In this document: piece after piece, positions 44,821-57,963 of the stretch | Position numbering within the stretch: the first letter of the stretch is position 1 | How the letters are laid out: every line of letters begins with the position of its first letter | Assembly (NCBI GenBank): GCA_003439945.1 | Contig: QVRM01001475.1 | Location: 1-64,000 of the forward strand | DNA: 64,000 nucleotides | Origin: Dermanyssus gallinae | Taxonomy: Eukaryota; Arthropoda; Arachnida; Mesostigmata; Dermanyssidae | Direction of reading: 5' to 3' | Notes under the pieces: model-generated | Databases searched by the model: none | The model's input: only the letters and a program-made list of their open reading frames with translations | What the model was told of the DNA's origin: nothing | Translations under genes and position numbers: made by a program

Positions 44821-45137
44821 ACGTCCAAAACAGCCGAGCCAAACCGAAGATGAACACAAAGGTAAGCAATAAGAACAACAAGAAAGGCGATGATGTCGAT
44901 GGACGTCGACGTCGATGCAGTGTCGGATAAACAATACAACAACGAGGAATAAAAACAAACCGTAAAGAAGGACAGCAACAACAACAACAACTCAGAAGAA
45001 GACGAGATCACCGCCATCATCTGGCAGATAGATACGGTCACCAATCACGTGGCGGCCCGCAATCGCCTATGATGATCGTGCCTAAAGATCGGCAGACCGA
45101 CTTCGCTCCGGCATTTTGCTTCTCTCGTTCAGGATGA

Positions 45138-45376
45138 TCAAAATAGCAAATCGGAGCTGCCCACTTGCGAGTAGACCGATGTTTCGTCGTGGGGGGCAGG
45201 CGTCGCTTGAAGGTCACCGCCTTCGAGTCCGCCGTCGTTCATATGGCCATGACTAGCTGATGATGCTGTGCCCGATGTAACGCTTGCTCTCGCTTCTTCC
45301 TGCTGCCTTCGCAAACGGCTCACACCCAGCTGGAAGTCATCTTCGTCAGACGAGAGAACGCCAGGCTTGTAGTTAC
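45138..45376 (-). CDS. Minus-strand gene, terminal exon
   Basis: The acceptor GATTGACAG is followed by GT, completing a Gly codon. It encodes GNYKPGVLSSDEDDFQLGVS, RLRRQQEEARA and a Ser/Gly/Asp-rich tail ending SSDLLF, with TGA read at 45140-45138. SSDEDD looks like a CK2-type acidic phosphosite. The last residues L-L-F fit a loose class II PDZ-ligand pattern, which is weak evidence. Confidence 0.8.
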
Positions 45377-47450
45377 CTGTCAATCGTAAACGCAGCACAC
45401 GCAAGACACGTTCCTACGTTGTTAGACACATACCACTGCAAACGTTCGTCAAGTTAAATGGTGGTACGATGAATGATCATACATACTATTGTCACTGCAG
45501 CTATAAACACTTGCGAGCGGGAACAAAAGTAAAGCGCAGTATATTGCAGGTGCGCCCGTGTTTCACTTATTTAATTTAAATGGCATCATCATATTGATTG
45601 CACTTATATTAAGTATGCATATAACCTTAGCACGTATACTGTTGTCAGCTGCATGTCAACCGTGAGCCGAGAGGCAGTGCAGCGATCTGTTCGTAAGGGC
45701 TAAATAGGCAGACGCAGGTTCGTATACGCTTGAAAAAACACAAACGCAGTCTGTGTGCTCCTCGTGGAAGTTCATAATTGCACAGATCAGGTGATGATAG
45801 CCATTAACTATGTATCTGGTGTAGACGTGCCGATTGTCGCATGCAAGAACAGACCAGAGATGAGAGGCACTGAAAATATGGAGCTCTCCAGCCTATCGCC
45901 GGACTTGTTCATGTTGATTCTTTCATTCCGATAAAAAGCTTTCGAAACGTATCGTACACGGCGTCTTCAATCTCAATCAACCTCAGCAACTGGTGCATGG
46001 CCTGAAATGAGGTACACAAAACGGCTCTTCACCCCGCATTGACAGGCAAAGTGCCCGCTCGTTCATGTACATTGTGAAGCACCTTTCAAGCAAGCCACAG
46101 TTTGCCCGAGTGAGGTGTCCCGAGTTCTATCAAGACCAAACACCAGCCTTGGAACATTTTGCCCACAACACATCCTTGTACCAGTGAGGTGCTCTCATCA
46201 AAGATGTCCGATAATACCGCTCCGATGAGAGCCACCATCCGTGCGTGTCGGAATGACTTCACCGAAGATCTTGAGGTGCTTGTCGAAGGCTTTGACTCCG
46301 TTTGGCCACAGCTCGTTCTATCTCTGGCTGAAGCACATAGACGCCATCGCGCACTCTCCGACCTACCCGGAAACAGAGTTGCTCGGATCGCCATGCTTGC
46401 TTTTAAATAGCAGAGAAAGCATGGCGATGTGCCAGGTTTGTGGCATTTGTCCCCTCTTCATGATTTCTTCAGAGAAACAAAGATTCACAAGACAGCTCAG
46501 GTTCTAACAGATAGGCGTGGCTTACACGCATCGTTCTTTCTCACAGATTGCGAGGGCTTTATACGTTTATGTAGGTAGATTGATAATCCATCCACAGGTC
46601 TACCGCGGCCTCACGGAAGTAGAACTGCCAGCTGGTGAAACTCCCACGTATTATCGATACGCGGTTCCTTCCGCTGGTACGTCTCCGTAAGGAGCGCAAT
46701 GTTCACCGAAGTAAGCATGTCAACTGGCGCTAGCGATCTTTGCTGCGCTAAGTCCCTCAGAGTTCCAAAGAAGCGGTCGCAGGGATTCAGTAGTCGCCAC
46801 TTGCTGTAGTCTCTGTTGGCGATGTTGTAGTCGCTGCCGCTTCTTTCGGAGTTGGCGTGTTGTTATCCATCAGCTCATGTGTTTCAAGGATAGTGGCGTT
46901 GTTATTGATAAAGAGCCAAGGGCCTAACCGGTCAGGCTACCCTTGGCGTTCTCTCCAGCGACGTTGTCATGGCTCGCCTTTATTGATACACGCCGACTAC
47001 CGCTTACCGCTTACGCTTTTCGTGTTCCGTTCGTTTTCTTTGCGCAAACGATTTCGTTTAGCATGCGGTTCAAACAACACTCGATAGTCTCGGGCAAGTG
47101 CAAGTTTTTGCCGAAAAGCCGCTTCATGACCGGCGACCCTTCGTTAAAGCTCCGCGTGTAATGCCCACAATGCCACGAAGTGCTACTGTAGTACACACAA
47201 ACGTTCCTTCATCAGGACCAAGTTGGGTTTCTGTGATTCACAGGATCCACATGACACAAACTGTGTGTGTCTTCGGTGGGCATGGGCTCTAGGCACACCC
47301 TGTGAACAGTTGAACATCCCTGGTTGCAATAGCCAACCAGGGGTGTTCAACTGGTTTGTTTTTCCGTTTTAAATGAGAGCGAACACTGTTACGGTAGCAG
47401 GGCAAACACTTTTAAGTCGAGTGTATATATAATAAATAAACTGCCGACTG

Positions 47451-47495
<45 letters not shown>

Positions 47496-48533
47496 TGATC
47501 CCCTGTACTATTCCAGGAAGATATATGCAAACACCTTTCAAATGTGCGTGTACTTTTTGTATGTGTCTGTAAGGAGAGGACGGTGCCGCGGAATTCGCTG
47601 AATACCACCATTTGTACCCTACACATCACCACTCGCTGCCTTCTACCCCACTTGCATTCAGTAATACTTCAGCGCTTCCCGCATGGCTGCGACGGTTCGT
47701 CTCTCGTTGGTTTGAAACGCTGCAAGCAGCAGTAGAAAGCCACAGACACCCGAAACAAGCAATGACCTCCCCGGAACTGCTCGAGCGGACAGCGGCCAGC
47801 GCAATCCACAGAATACCCAGATGAGGTGTTTTGTTTGGCAACTTGCCAAGGTAAGGCTCTATGAGCTATATATATTTACAGCTCAACTAGCTAATTGAAA
47901 TACGGCAACTCATGAACTAGCCTGAATTTGTACCATCGAGTGTCAAATGATGATGCTGGTCATGAAAATATTAATAGCAAAATTGTACAAATGCCTAATA
48001 AAGAAGCATCATGACAAACAAAATAGTTCTAAAAACTAAGAAAATAAGATAGAAACGAGACTCCTATAGGACCACGAAATTGCCACCGAGTGAGTGAAAT
48101 ATATAGCAATACTAAAATACGAATATAAAGTATTGTGTTGACAATAAAGTGGCAAACTAGTATCCATTCTACGAGAAACGGTAGCGATCTGATGGATTGT
48201 CAAAGTCGCATTATGCCAAGTGCGCTATAATGCCATTGCATCCCCAGAAAAGAGCACCAGTGGCCAATGATATGCTATCATGGCACGATCTTAATCACCA
48301 GTTACGGATCACTGCCGTTCAGTCTGTATAAATGTATAGCGAGATAGATGGGCGTACGAAGCCTCGGCGAAGCCTGAACCAAAATTACGGCTCAGTGGAT
48401 CCAAGACAGAGACGTTTGACATTAAGCGTTCTTTACCAGATTCAACAGGTAGGCTTGCCCCCAAATAGTCAAGCTTCGATCGAAAAAAGGCCACATAAGT
48501 AATTTCAAAAAACTTTAGTTTAATATGCGGAAG

Positions 48534-48579
<46 letters not shown>

Positions 48580-48958
48580 TTTGGCAAACTCAAGTGTTGT
48601 AAGATGCAGTTCCGACTATCAAACACGTTTCGAATGTTAGATCCAGAAATATATATATACATATATAAACCAATGACCAAACAGGTAACCAAAGCTAACC
48701 ACACCAAGAGGCGCCAGAGGGCAGCTGGAACGGCATACACACAAAGATCAATATCATCAAGAAAAGGGGAGGCCCTCGGAGATAGAACTCGTGTGCTAGA
48801 ACACACCAACAGGCTGCCAGTTGTTCCCAGCCCGGTCACCATGTTTATTGAATCATTTTAATTACAAAATCGTTTGCACCACCAACGAGGGAAAAGAGCA
48901 AAACAGCCCAAGTAATCTTACCTAAGCTTATATATAAATATATATATATATATATATG

Positions 48959-49002
<44 letters not shown>

Positions 49003-49963
49003 AATATAATATGTATATATATATATAATGATACAAACGTTGTTGCCACCTTGTCCTGGTTACGTTAAACAGCTAACTATCCTAACAGCTAAGCGGCCAC
49101 CTACCAAGCACGGCGCTGGGTAATCCACAAACGGCGGAAGCAGCCGAGGCGTCGGATTCGTCGTCAAGCTGTCGCCGGTCTTCGTTCCGATTTTCATCCT
49201 CGTCAGCCTCGTCTTCTGCTTCGTACTCAAAGAATGACGAAATATTCTGCTCGTCGAAGCGGATCGAGAGCTTCTTGTTGCGCGTAGAGATCAGCGATCC
49301 TCCACCAACGACCACGTTCTCTCCAATAAACGTAATACCTGGCGTCAGGACACGAAGTCGGTCAGTAGTCGAATCAGACAGACACGAAACGGAGAGCATT
49401 TAGGGACGAAAAAAACGTCTCGCAGTACAAAATCAATCAGTAGTCTCAGACGGCTCGCGCCATCTTGTGGTTATACGTACGTGGCCACCGCGTGGGGTCA
49501 AAAACCCCCCACACACTGCCTGCCTGCAAAACATGCGGAATTGTATTCCAAGGCAAAGACTTCTACTGATTAAGCTTCCAGTGATTAAACTCGTGTCCAA
49601 TGCTAAACATTCGAGCGATTAAGCTTCTAGTGATTAAAATCGTGTCTAGTGGATTTGAAAAACATTACCGAAGTACTAACGTTGCAATATGCAATATTGT
49701 TTTCAGTGACAACAACGAGCTTCTCTTCTCTCATTGAATTTGAAAGTTTTCCAAGTACGGCCCGACATGCGTATCGAAACACTTGAGCGTACACCGTTTG
49801 AGATATCGGTCGAATTTTCCAATAGCGACCTTCAAAGTTAAATGATGCCACCGGGCTCCTCCTCAATCTAGCCACGAGTCATCGGCGGGACTATGGCTAT
49901 GCTTGCTGCACGTTCTACGGTCAGCTGACTAATTTTCAAAGTTAAACGCCTTTTGCGCGTAAT

Positions 49964-49996
<33 letters not shown>

Positions 49997-50450
49997 TAGA
50001 ACACACCTCCAAGTCTATGTATCTGGATACAATTCGTTTCATAAGGTACACGTTTGCACCCCAATTCTATAGTGCTCAATAAAGTGTGAAATTTCAAATA
50101 AATTGTCTGCACTGCTGGGATTCTGGTACGGTCAGTTTCACGTTTCGCCTGAGACAAGTGACGGCTTTACGTAGATGACATTTTAACCGTCCTTCAGCTT
50201 CGGCAGCGCGAGAGAGATAGAGAGAGGATGAAAGACATCGACGCCACACCCATTCAAGGTAAGCGAAGCGCGCCGATCCAAAAATAGGTAAACAATTCTC
50301 CGAACTGTTTACGCCTGACTCGATTCAAGAATATGTACACCAAATGGTTGTGTCCAAAACGACCTGGGCTAGAACTTGTACTAGTTATTGGCACAGCTGT
50401 TAAACAAGTTCCGAACGCAACCTAGATGGCAGATTTAATTATGCACACAC

Positions 50451-50484
<34 letters not shown>

Positions 50485-53400
50485 TAAAAAAATGTAATAA
50501 ATATTAAAGAAAATAATAATAGAATATAATAAAAATATATTAAAAATAAAATATAATAAAAATATGATGAATAATAAAAAATAAAATAAATATAATAATA
50601 ATATATGAATCATCATTGTATAGGCTGTGTGCCATGCTCACCACTAGGTTCCGAGGACTCGTCGAGGCTGTCGAGTTCGTCCTTGCTCTGTGGCCGCACA
50701 GGTGATGGCATGACCGCCACCTGTGGCTTGACATCTTTGCCTCGAAAGTCAAACACCATCGTTGTACAATTGCTTCCGAGACTGGCTAATGTTGATGATG
50801 AGGACGATGACGTTGTTGATGTTGTGGTCGTCGTTGTTGTTGTCAGACCTCCAGCTATTGGTCCAGACGGGCCCGATGATGACGACGATGATGATGATGA
50901 GTGTTGTTGTTGTCATCATTGTTGTTATTGTTGTTGTTGTCGTAGCCCCAGCTCCAGCGCCGGCCCCCCCGGCGCTTGCAGACGCCACCGCGGCTGCCAC
51001 CATGGTGGTGGTGGCGGTCAGACAGCCGGGAAGTGGACGGGAATTACTTTCACTAAGAAGCAGCGGACACGCGCGAGGCTTTACAACAAGCGAAGGCGTA
51101 CGCAGTTCATGCCTCGGCATAGCGAGATCAGCGGCAGACGAGAGCATTAGCGATTGTTGTTGCTGCTGCTGCTGTTGTTGTTGGTGGTGGTAGTAGTGCT
51201 GTGGTTGTTGTTGTGGTTGTTGTTGTGGTGCTGGGCACGACGTCACCGCCTGCCGCGACGAAATCGGTGTAGAACTTGACTGTGGACGGTTATCACTTGG
51301 ACAATTAATACCTGAAGCAAAAACAATCGAAATGGCATAGCGTTAATTCATGTAGAGTAATCAGTGGTCATCAGTGGTAGCTCGATGATGACATCTACTG
51401 TCTAGAAATCGGGATTAAGTATAAGATTACAATTGTCTGGTTCCGGAAGGCCTACGACAGTACGGGAGTATCACACGATGTTGCCCAAAGCGTAGCGTGT
51501 TCACACAAAATCTATGTCTTTCTTGCTATCAATGGTATTGTTGGTTTTTTTGCTCTAACCCTATCTGTCCCTTGTTGTTAATATTGGGTGAAGCAACTGA
51601 AAGTAACCGAAATGTTTCAAGTTTGAAATTAAACTAAAGTTTGAACAGTAATCCAATTTTCTTCATTCAAATTCACTCAAAAGGTACTCTCCGTTGTTAA
51701 CCGCAGCTCTCCCCGTCTCCGGACTAGACTAGCGATTCCCACGGCAAAAAAAATCTGGTTTCTGCATCTCGAGGAATGTATCCAAGTGGTTCTGGCGAAG
51801 TAAAGTTATTTCCCAGTGGGTACCCACTGGCTCAGCTTTGACGCGAAACCATAGGCGCGAAGGGCGGGTGACGGTGGTAGTGACACACCCCGAAGTCCTT
51901 GGCCAACTCAAGCGTAGTCACCCAGGGATTCTGTCTCACGGTTTCGCGCAAGCGGTCTTCATCGAGCGTAATAAGCCTTCCAGAACGGGGTTCATCCAGA
52001 AGGCTTAAGTTGCCGGAACGGAACTTGGCAAAGCTAGATGTAGCACAAGCGTTGAAATGCTGTCCTCGCCGAATACGCTTTAAATTTATCTCGGACAGTT
52101 TTCGCTGCAGGAAGGTCTTATTTGAGCTCATTCAAAGTTGCCGCCCGTAACTGGATTTTTTTGCAGTCCATTTCGACAGAATTCATATAGCGAAACCAAC
52201 GAATGAGATTACTTGACAGAGCTCTCGGAGGGCTTCTGTGTGCACTGCCTTTGCGCTTACATAGATATCGGTTTTACTTTCTGACCAACCTACTAAAGTA
52301 ATCATGTTGCAGAATCGTGCCAACATAAAACGACGAATCGTAAATGCAACTTCTTAGGCGTAGATGATTGATGAAGCTATCTCAAACCTAAATCTTGCGA
52401 CGGAAAATTGAGAGAATTAAAACGTAAAATATACACATTAGAAGAGCGCATTTAAAGTTAGACAAGCTCCTGTGTAATGCCAGAAACGTGCTTAAGAAAC
52501 GTGCCCAACGATAACAGTAGCCTCTCATGTATTCTCAAAATTACGTGCTTTCAACACTGGCAATGGTATATTTTATCTGCCTTATGAGTAATCTAGCAGA
52601 ATGCTAGAGATAAGAAAGAGAAAGTAAGATAAGAAGTCCATCATGGAGAGTATTTCAAATCAGTAGCCTAATATTCGAAGGGGGCGTCACGTTACATTAT
52701 TCGTTCACATCGAACACCATTGCCCATAGACAAATATGCTTCGCTCATACAAAGCAGCACTCTTTGCCGTAGCACTGCTAACAAACACGTCGCTGCCAGC
52801 ACATACAGTCGAACACATCCGGCCGGTTAACAACCAGTTCTGTTCGACACGCGTTGATGGCACGTTACTGGCCGCGCGTATATTTCTTCGTTCAGCACAC
52901 TGCACACTCCGCACACCTACACGAGAAGCTGCATCTGAGCATCCACGTCAGCGGTTGTAGCGCACACAAACATCTCCTAAAGATAGCAGTAGCACAAGAA
53001 CGCCTTCTTTTGACAAACACCTTCAATTGCCCGGGGGTCACGTTGTTGTGTTTGACTTTAGGGGAGGGACCTTTCGACTGACTGTCCTGCCGACTAATCC
53101 ACAGCAGCAATCACTTCCCCTAGTTGTTCTACTACGATGATGAGAGCGAGACTACTACTACTACTACTACTATTACTACTACGACTTCCACAGCAAGTCG
53201 AAGTTGATTAAGTTCTGCAACGAGCCCCTCGAACAGCCAATTCCGAACACTGGTGTTCGGCTGTTGTGGTTGCCAATCGTTGTGGTTTCCGTCGGCGGTA
53301 GCGTCGTAGTGCCGCCGCAACGCGCGCCGTTTTGGTCAGCTTCGACATCTGATCCTGGTTTATTCTTCTTGGTCTTCTTGTTGCTCGTGTTCTTGCGTTC

Positions 53401-56390
53401 ATGGTGGTAGTGGTTGTTGTTGTTGTAGCTGTTGTTGTTGTAGTTTTGTGGTTGTTGTAGCTGTGATATTGTTGCTACTGCTGCTGCTGCTGCTGTTGTG
53501 GTAGTGGTAGTTGTTCCTGTCGACGTTATTACAGTTGCCGAGCTTATTGTCTACGGTGTTCTTCTGGTCGTCGTGCTTCGCCTGGCTGATCCGCATTTAT
53601 CCACTGCGAGCCAATGGTTGTTGCAGTTGCAGCAGCAGCAGCAGCAACAACAACAACAGCAACAACGACGACAACAACAACAACAACTCGAACAGGATCA
53701 GGCACTGGAGAGATGTCGTTTCGCTCGCTTAGCTTTTCGGTTGGCGCACGTTTTTAGCCCCGTTGACGCTGATGCCGCCGGCGCAACGACTCGCGCCTCT
53801 AGGCCGCCTACCGTTTGCCTCGTCTGATACCCACTCACTGTGTTTCTCTCAATCCATCTATCTACGAATCTATCTACCTGTCTGTTTATCTATCATTCCA
53901 TCTATTTATCTACCTATCTATCTATCTAGTTATCAGTCTGATCCGTTCGGCTTTACTAATGTTGCTCTCCCTGGTGGCTGGCTGACTGGCTGGATGGTTG
54001 GCGGGCGGGTGGGTGGTTGGGCGGCTGTATGGGTAAGCGCGGGCGGCGATTGCTTCTTTCTGTTTTCTTTCTTCAGTCGGACTGGACAGCCGACCGGACT
54101 GTCGTAGAATAGCAATCCAGGTAGTCAGTCTGCCCCGGTAGCCAGCCTCAGTAAAAAGGACCGCTTCAGTAGCGGCAATAGCAGCAGCACCAGCAACAGC
54201 AGCAGGAGGAGAAGGAGCAGCACCTGCCGTTGCTACTACTGCTATTCCGGTGGGCTGCCGCCAGCAATAGCAGCAGGCGTTGCCACTGGTTAAGGTAGGC
54301 ATTACTTAGTTGGTAGATCCTTGTGGCTAAGCAGGTGGGTGTGTGTGTGTATAGCAGGTGTCTGTGTGCGTATATGAATCTGGGTGTAAAAGCATATATG
54401 GTTGTGGGCAAGATGTGTATGTATATAGGTATGGACAAAAACCCTTATCAGCCAAGATTTAACGTCCATGGGACTGCTTTGCGAATTGCTTCACAGACGA
54501 ACCCCCCATAAATACAAATGTGCAACGGTGGGGCTCGAACCCGCGCACCTATCTAGTGTCTCCGCCGGTCGCGAGGCGCAGACGCATGCCACTACGCCAA
54601 TGGGCTCGACTATAGGTATGGACAAGGAGATGTGTGTATATAGGTATGGGCCAGGAGGTGTGTATACAGGTATGGGCCAGGAGGTGTGTATATATGGATG
54701 TGGGCAAGAAGGCGTGTGTATATGGGCGTGAGAAAGGAGGTGTCTGCGTATGGGTGAGGGTAGGAAATGATGTGTATATGGGTATGGGCAAGAAGTTGGG
54801 TGTAAGCAAGGAGGCGTGTGCATATTGGTGTGGGTAAAGAGGTGTAGTATGTGGCTACAGGCAAGGAGGTGTGCATGTGGGCACAGGCATGGAGGTGTGT
54901 GAGTATATTGGTGTGAGTAAGATGGCGTATGTATATGGACGTGGGAAAAGAGGTGTGTGTGTATATTGGTGTGAGTAAGATGGCGTATGTATATGGACGT
55001 GGGAAAAGAGGTGTGTGTATATGAGTGTGGGCAGGAAAACGTGTGTATATGGTGTGGGCAGGAAAAATGTGTGTTTATGGGTGTGGGCAAAAAAAGTGTG
55101 TGTACATGAGTGGCTGGCAAGGAGGTGTGTGTACATGGGTGTGGGACAAGGAGGTGTGCGCATATGGGCGTGGGCAAGAAGGTGTTTGTATATGGGTGTG
55201 GAAAATGTGGTGTGTGTACATGGGTGTGGGCCAAAAGGTGTGCCTATATGGCTGTGGGCAAAAAAGTGTGCGTAAATGGCTGTGGGCAAGAAGGCGTGTG
55301 TATACGGGTGTGGGCAAGGAAGCGTGTGTATACGGGTGTGGACAAGGAGGCGTCCGTATATGGCTGTGGGCAAGGTGTGCGTATAGGGGTGTGGGCAAGA
55401 AGGTGTGCGTATAGGAAGTGTGGGCAAGAAGGTGTGCGTATAGGAGTGTGGGCAAGAAGGTGTGCGTATAGGGTGTGGGCAAGAAGGTGTGCGTATAGGG
55501 GTGTGGGCAAGAAGGTGTGCGTATAGGGGTGTGGGCAAGAAGGTGTGCGTATAGGGGTGTGGCAAGAAGGGTGTGTATAGGGGGTGTGGGCAAGAAGGTG
55601 TGCGTATAAGGATGTGGGCAAGAAGGTGTGCGTATAGGGGTGTGCGTATAGGGGTGTGGGCAAGAAGGTGTGCGTATAGGGGTGTGGGCAAGAAGGTATG
55701 CGTATAGGGGTGTGGGCAAGAAGGTGTGCGTATAGGGGTGTGGGCAAGAAGGTGTGCGTATAAGGGTGTGGGCAAGAAGGTGTGCGTATAAGGGTGTGGG
55801 CAAGAAGGTGTGCGTATAGGGGTGTGGGCAAGAAGGTGTGTGTATAGGGTGTGGGCAAGAAGGTGTGCGTATGGGGTGTGGGCAAGAGGTGTGCGTATGG
55901 AGTGTGGGCAAGAAGGTGTGCGTATAGGGGTGTGGGCAAGAAGGTGTGCGTATAGGGTGTGGGCAAGAAGGTGTGCGTATAGGGTGTGGGCAAGAAGGTG
56001 TGCGGATAGGGGTGTTGTAGTCAATGTTGTGTTACTATCACTGGTACAAGTCGTCGTAGCAAAATGTTCTCCAAAGATCCAGAACAAGCTTCCGCACTTA
56101 GTAAGCTCGCTGCTTTCAATGGCTCTTGATGTCGGCAGCTCTCTGTGCTGTGCTCACTCCTGCTGACTACGTCGGCTATCATAGCACTGCTGGTGTTGAT
56201 TGCTGATTGATTGGAAACATACCTTATAGAGCGCAAATTACGATCGCTTCATGAGGTATAGTGCCTCCCCGCGGATGTTCCCTACGTTTGGTATTGTTGC
56301 TTGTGTTGTTACAGTAGGGGATCTCTCAGTAAGCACACTTACTCGACACTCAGGTACTACGTTAATAGTGTGGATCTTCGGATGCTACCG

Positions 56391-56421
<31 letters not shown>

Positions 56422-56556
56422 GGTCTCCCAGAATTTGTCCAACTACTTGTGGGGTCTAGTACAACTCGGTATTTTTTTTTCCCCATGAAACGAGGGGTTA
56501 CTAAAAGTGGTTGTATCAAACTTTTTATCCTGACGTATCTTCACTAAATCTACAAT

Positions 56557-56592
<36 letters not shown>

Positions 56593-57918
56593 CGCGGGCG
56601 CGTTTAACACCTTATATGTTGGACGTGCTATTCGTTGGCTATACTTTTCCGAGAGCTTGTAGCTTGCTATCTTGATGAGCATATTTACGATGAGGATTTT
56701 GAATCTCTACATACGTAGAGATTGCTACTCACGTTTTTATTTAGTTAGCGAAAGATTTTTGCGGCCACGCGTTTCAGAAATTGCCTGGAGATCAGGCTCC
56801 AAATAACCAGCGTCTGAAGAATGCTAGGATAGCCTTAGGTAATTGATGAAAAGCATAAATAGGATTCTAATAGATGAATAGCAATGAATAGCAATGAAGC
56901 AGTGTATAAACCTACTCTTAATAGGCATTACCCTAACCTTCACACGTTAGGGTAATGCCACATCTGCCGATTCGCAAGCTTTATGTGTTCCTTTTTGTTG
57001 AAAAGATGAGCCGTAACATCGGCGAAATCAAATGTTATGTTTGACTCAGTTTGAATGGTATCATTTTGCGATGAGACCTAACTTTAAGCATGAGGATTCA
57101 GTTTCAGCCAGTGTAATTCTCAGTTTAAACTAAAGTCACTTCGACCAACATAAAGTGTCGTAACGGCCCGATCGTCGCTGTTAGCAAATCACCTTCAAAA
57201 CGCTCAAAAAGATCCTCACACTGGTAGGCAGTAGAAGAAGAAGAAACAAGAAAGCTTGGACCACGCCTCATGCGGAAGCGTCTAAACACTCTCACAGATC
57301 TTTGAGATCTGCAAGAAGATTGCCTTAACAGCTTTCCTGTCCGCCTACCACCGCACCCCCTCCGCGCACCGTTGTACTTACTCATTATATCGGGGCTTGC
57401 GACTGCCGTGCTCGGGCTGGCAGAATATGCTGAGTGCGATTGACGCGACTGGCCGGAGCTGGCCTGAAGGTTGATCTCGTTTAAGGCGGCTTCGCTTCCT
57501 CGATGCGGTATGTGACAACCATAAAGCATCCCATTGCTGCCGGTGCTGTTGTGGTCCTTATTGTTGTTGGCGATAGGGTTGTCACCTCCGCCAGTCCCCA
57601 CGTCCTCATCGGGTGTGACCTTGTTCAGTGGGGGCGACTCTCGGGAATCGAGCTCGGGTAGCTGCTGCTCCTTACGCAGAGGCTTGATATTCGCTATCGG
57701 CTTCTTCACCGGAGAGGTCTTGTTCAGTCGTAGAATGTTGCCATTACAACTGCCAGTTCCTCCACCGCTGCCAGAACTTGCCTAACGTAGAGAGAACAAG
57801 AGATAGAGAAATTAATTTTATTCAAGCCCAAATTTATTTTTAGACACTTTTCGTTTATTTTTTCAGGCGTCGACTACGTGTCCTGTCGGACGCGAGAGCT
57901 GCGTAGTACGGCATACCG

Positions 57919-57963
<45 letters not shown>

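Larger units (their letters stand above)
39480..45137. other. Intergenic DNA and 3' flank of the minus-strand gene
   Basis: Mostly unique-looking AT-rich sequence without recognisable genes. It contains an (AT)n at 41071, (CA)n at 42907-42921, GAT-type triplets near 43020-43050, a 25-bp tandem duplication at 43358, (G)n near 43723 and an (AT)n at 44785. The part just below 45138 should include the 3' UTR of the minus-strand gene; I could not place its end. Confidence 0.6.
45377..49104 (-). other. Intron of the minus-strand gene (3.7 kb)
   Basis: It contains (AT)n tracts at 47454, 48536 and 48929 and otherwise unremarkable sequence. Short open frames near 46086-46507 on both strands have no recognisable domain. 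Confidence 0.65.
51312..57381 (-). other. Largest intron of the minus-strand gene (6.1 kb)
   Basis: It holds an internally deleted mariner (51669-52171), triplet tracts at 53150-53175 and 53400-53700, TCTA repeats at 53856-53932, a SINE copy at 54440, the 28-bp minisatellite at 54612-56015 and (AT)n at 56389 and 56560. No exon is recognised. Confidence 0.75.

Noticed and set aside
46086..46410. Overlapping ~100-codon frames on both strands
   Set aside because: No family resemblance that I can name. It may be an old repeat, but evidence is insufficient.
52736..52960. Plus-strand 74-codon frame with a hydrophobic N-terminus
   Set aside because: Antisense within an intron, no conserved features, short; a chance signal-like start is common.
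53498..53827. Frame with a long Gln run, transcription-factor-like
   Set aside because: The CAG/CAA tract is in an intron of the minus-strand gene on the opposite strand, and flanking residues show no domain.
54855..56087. 410-codon open frame on the minus strand (His/Thr/Pro/Leu repeats)
   Set aside because: It is the 28-bp minisatellite read through. The unit is not a multiple of three, has no stop on this strand, and all three frames are open.
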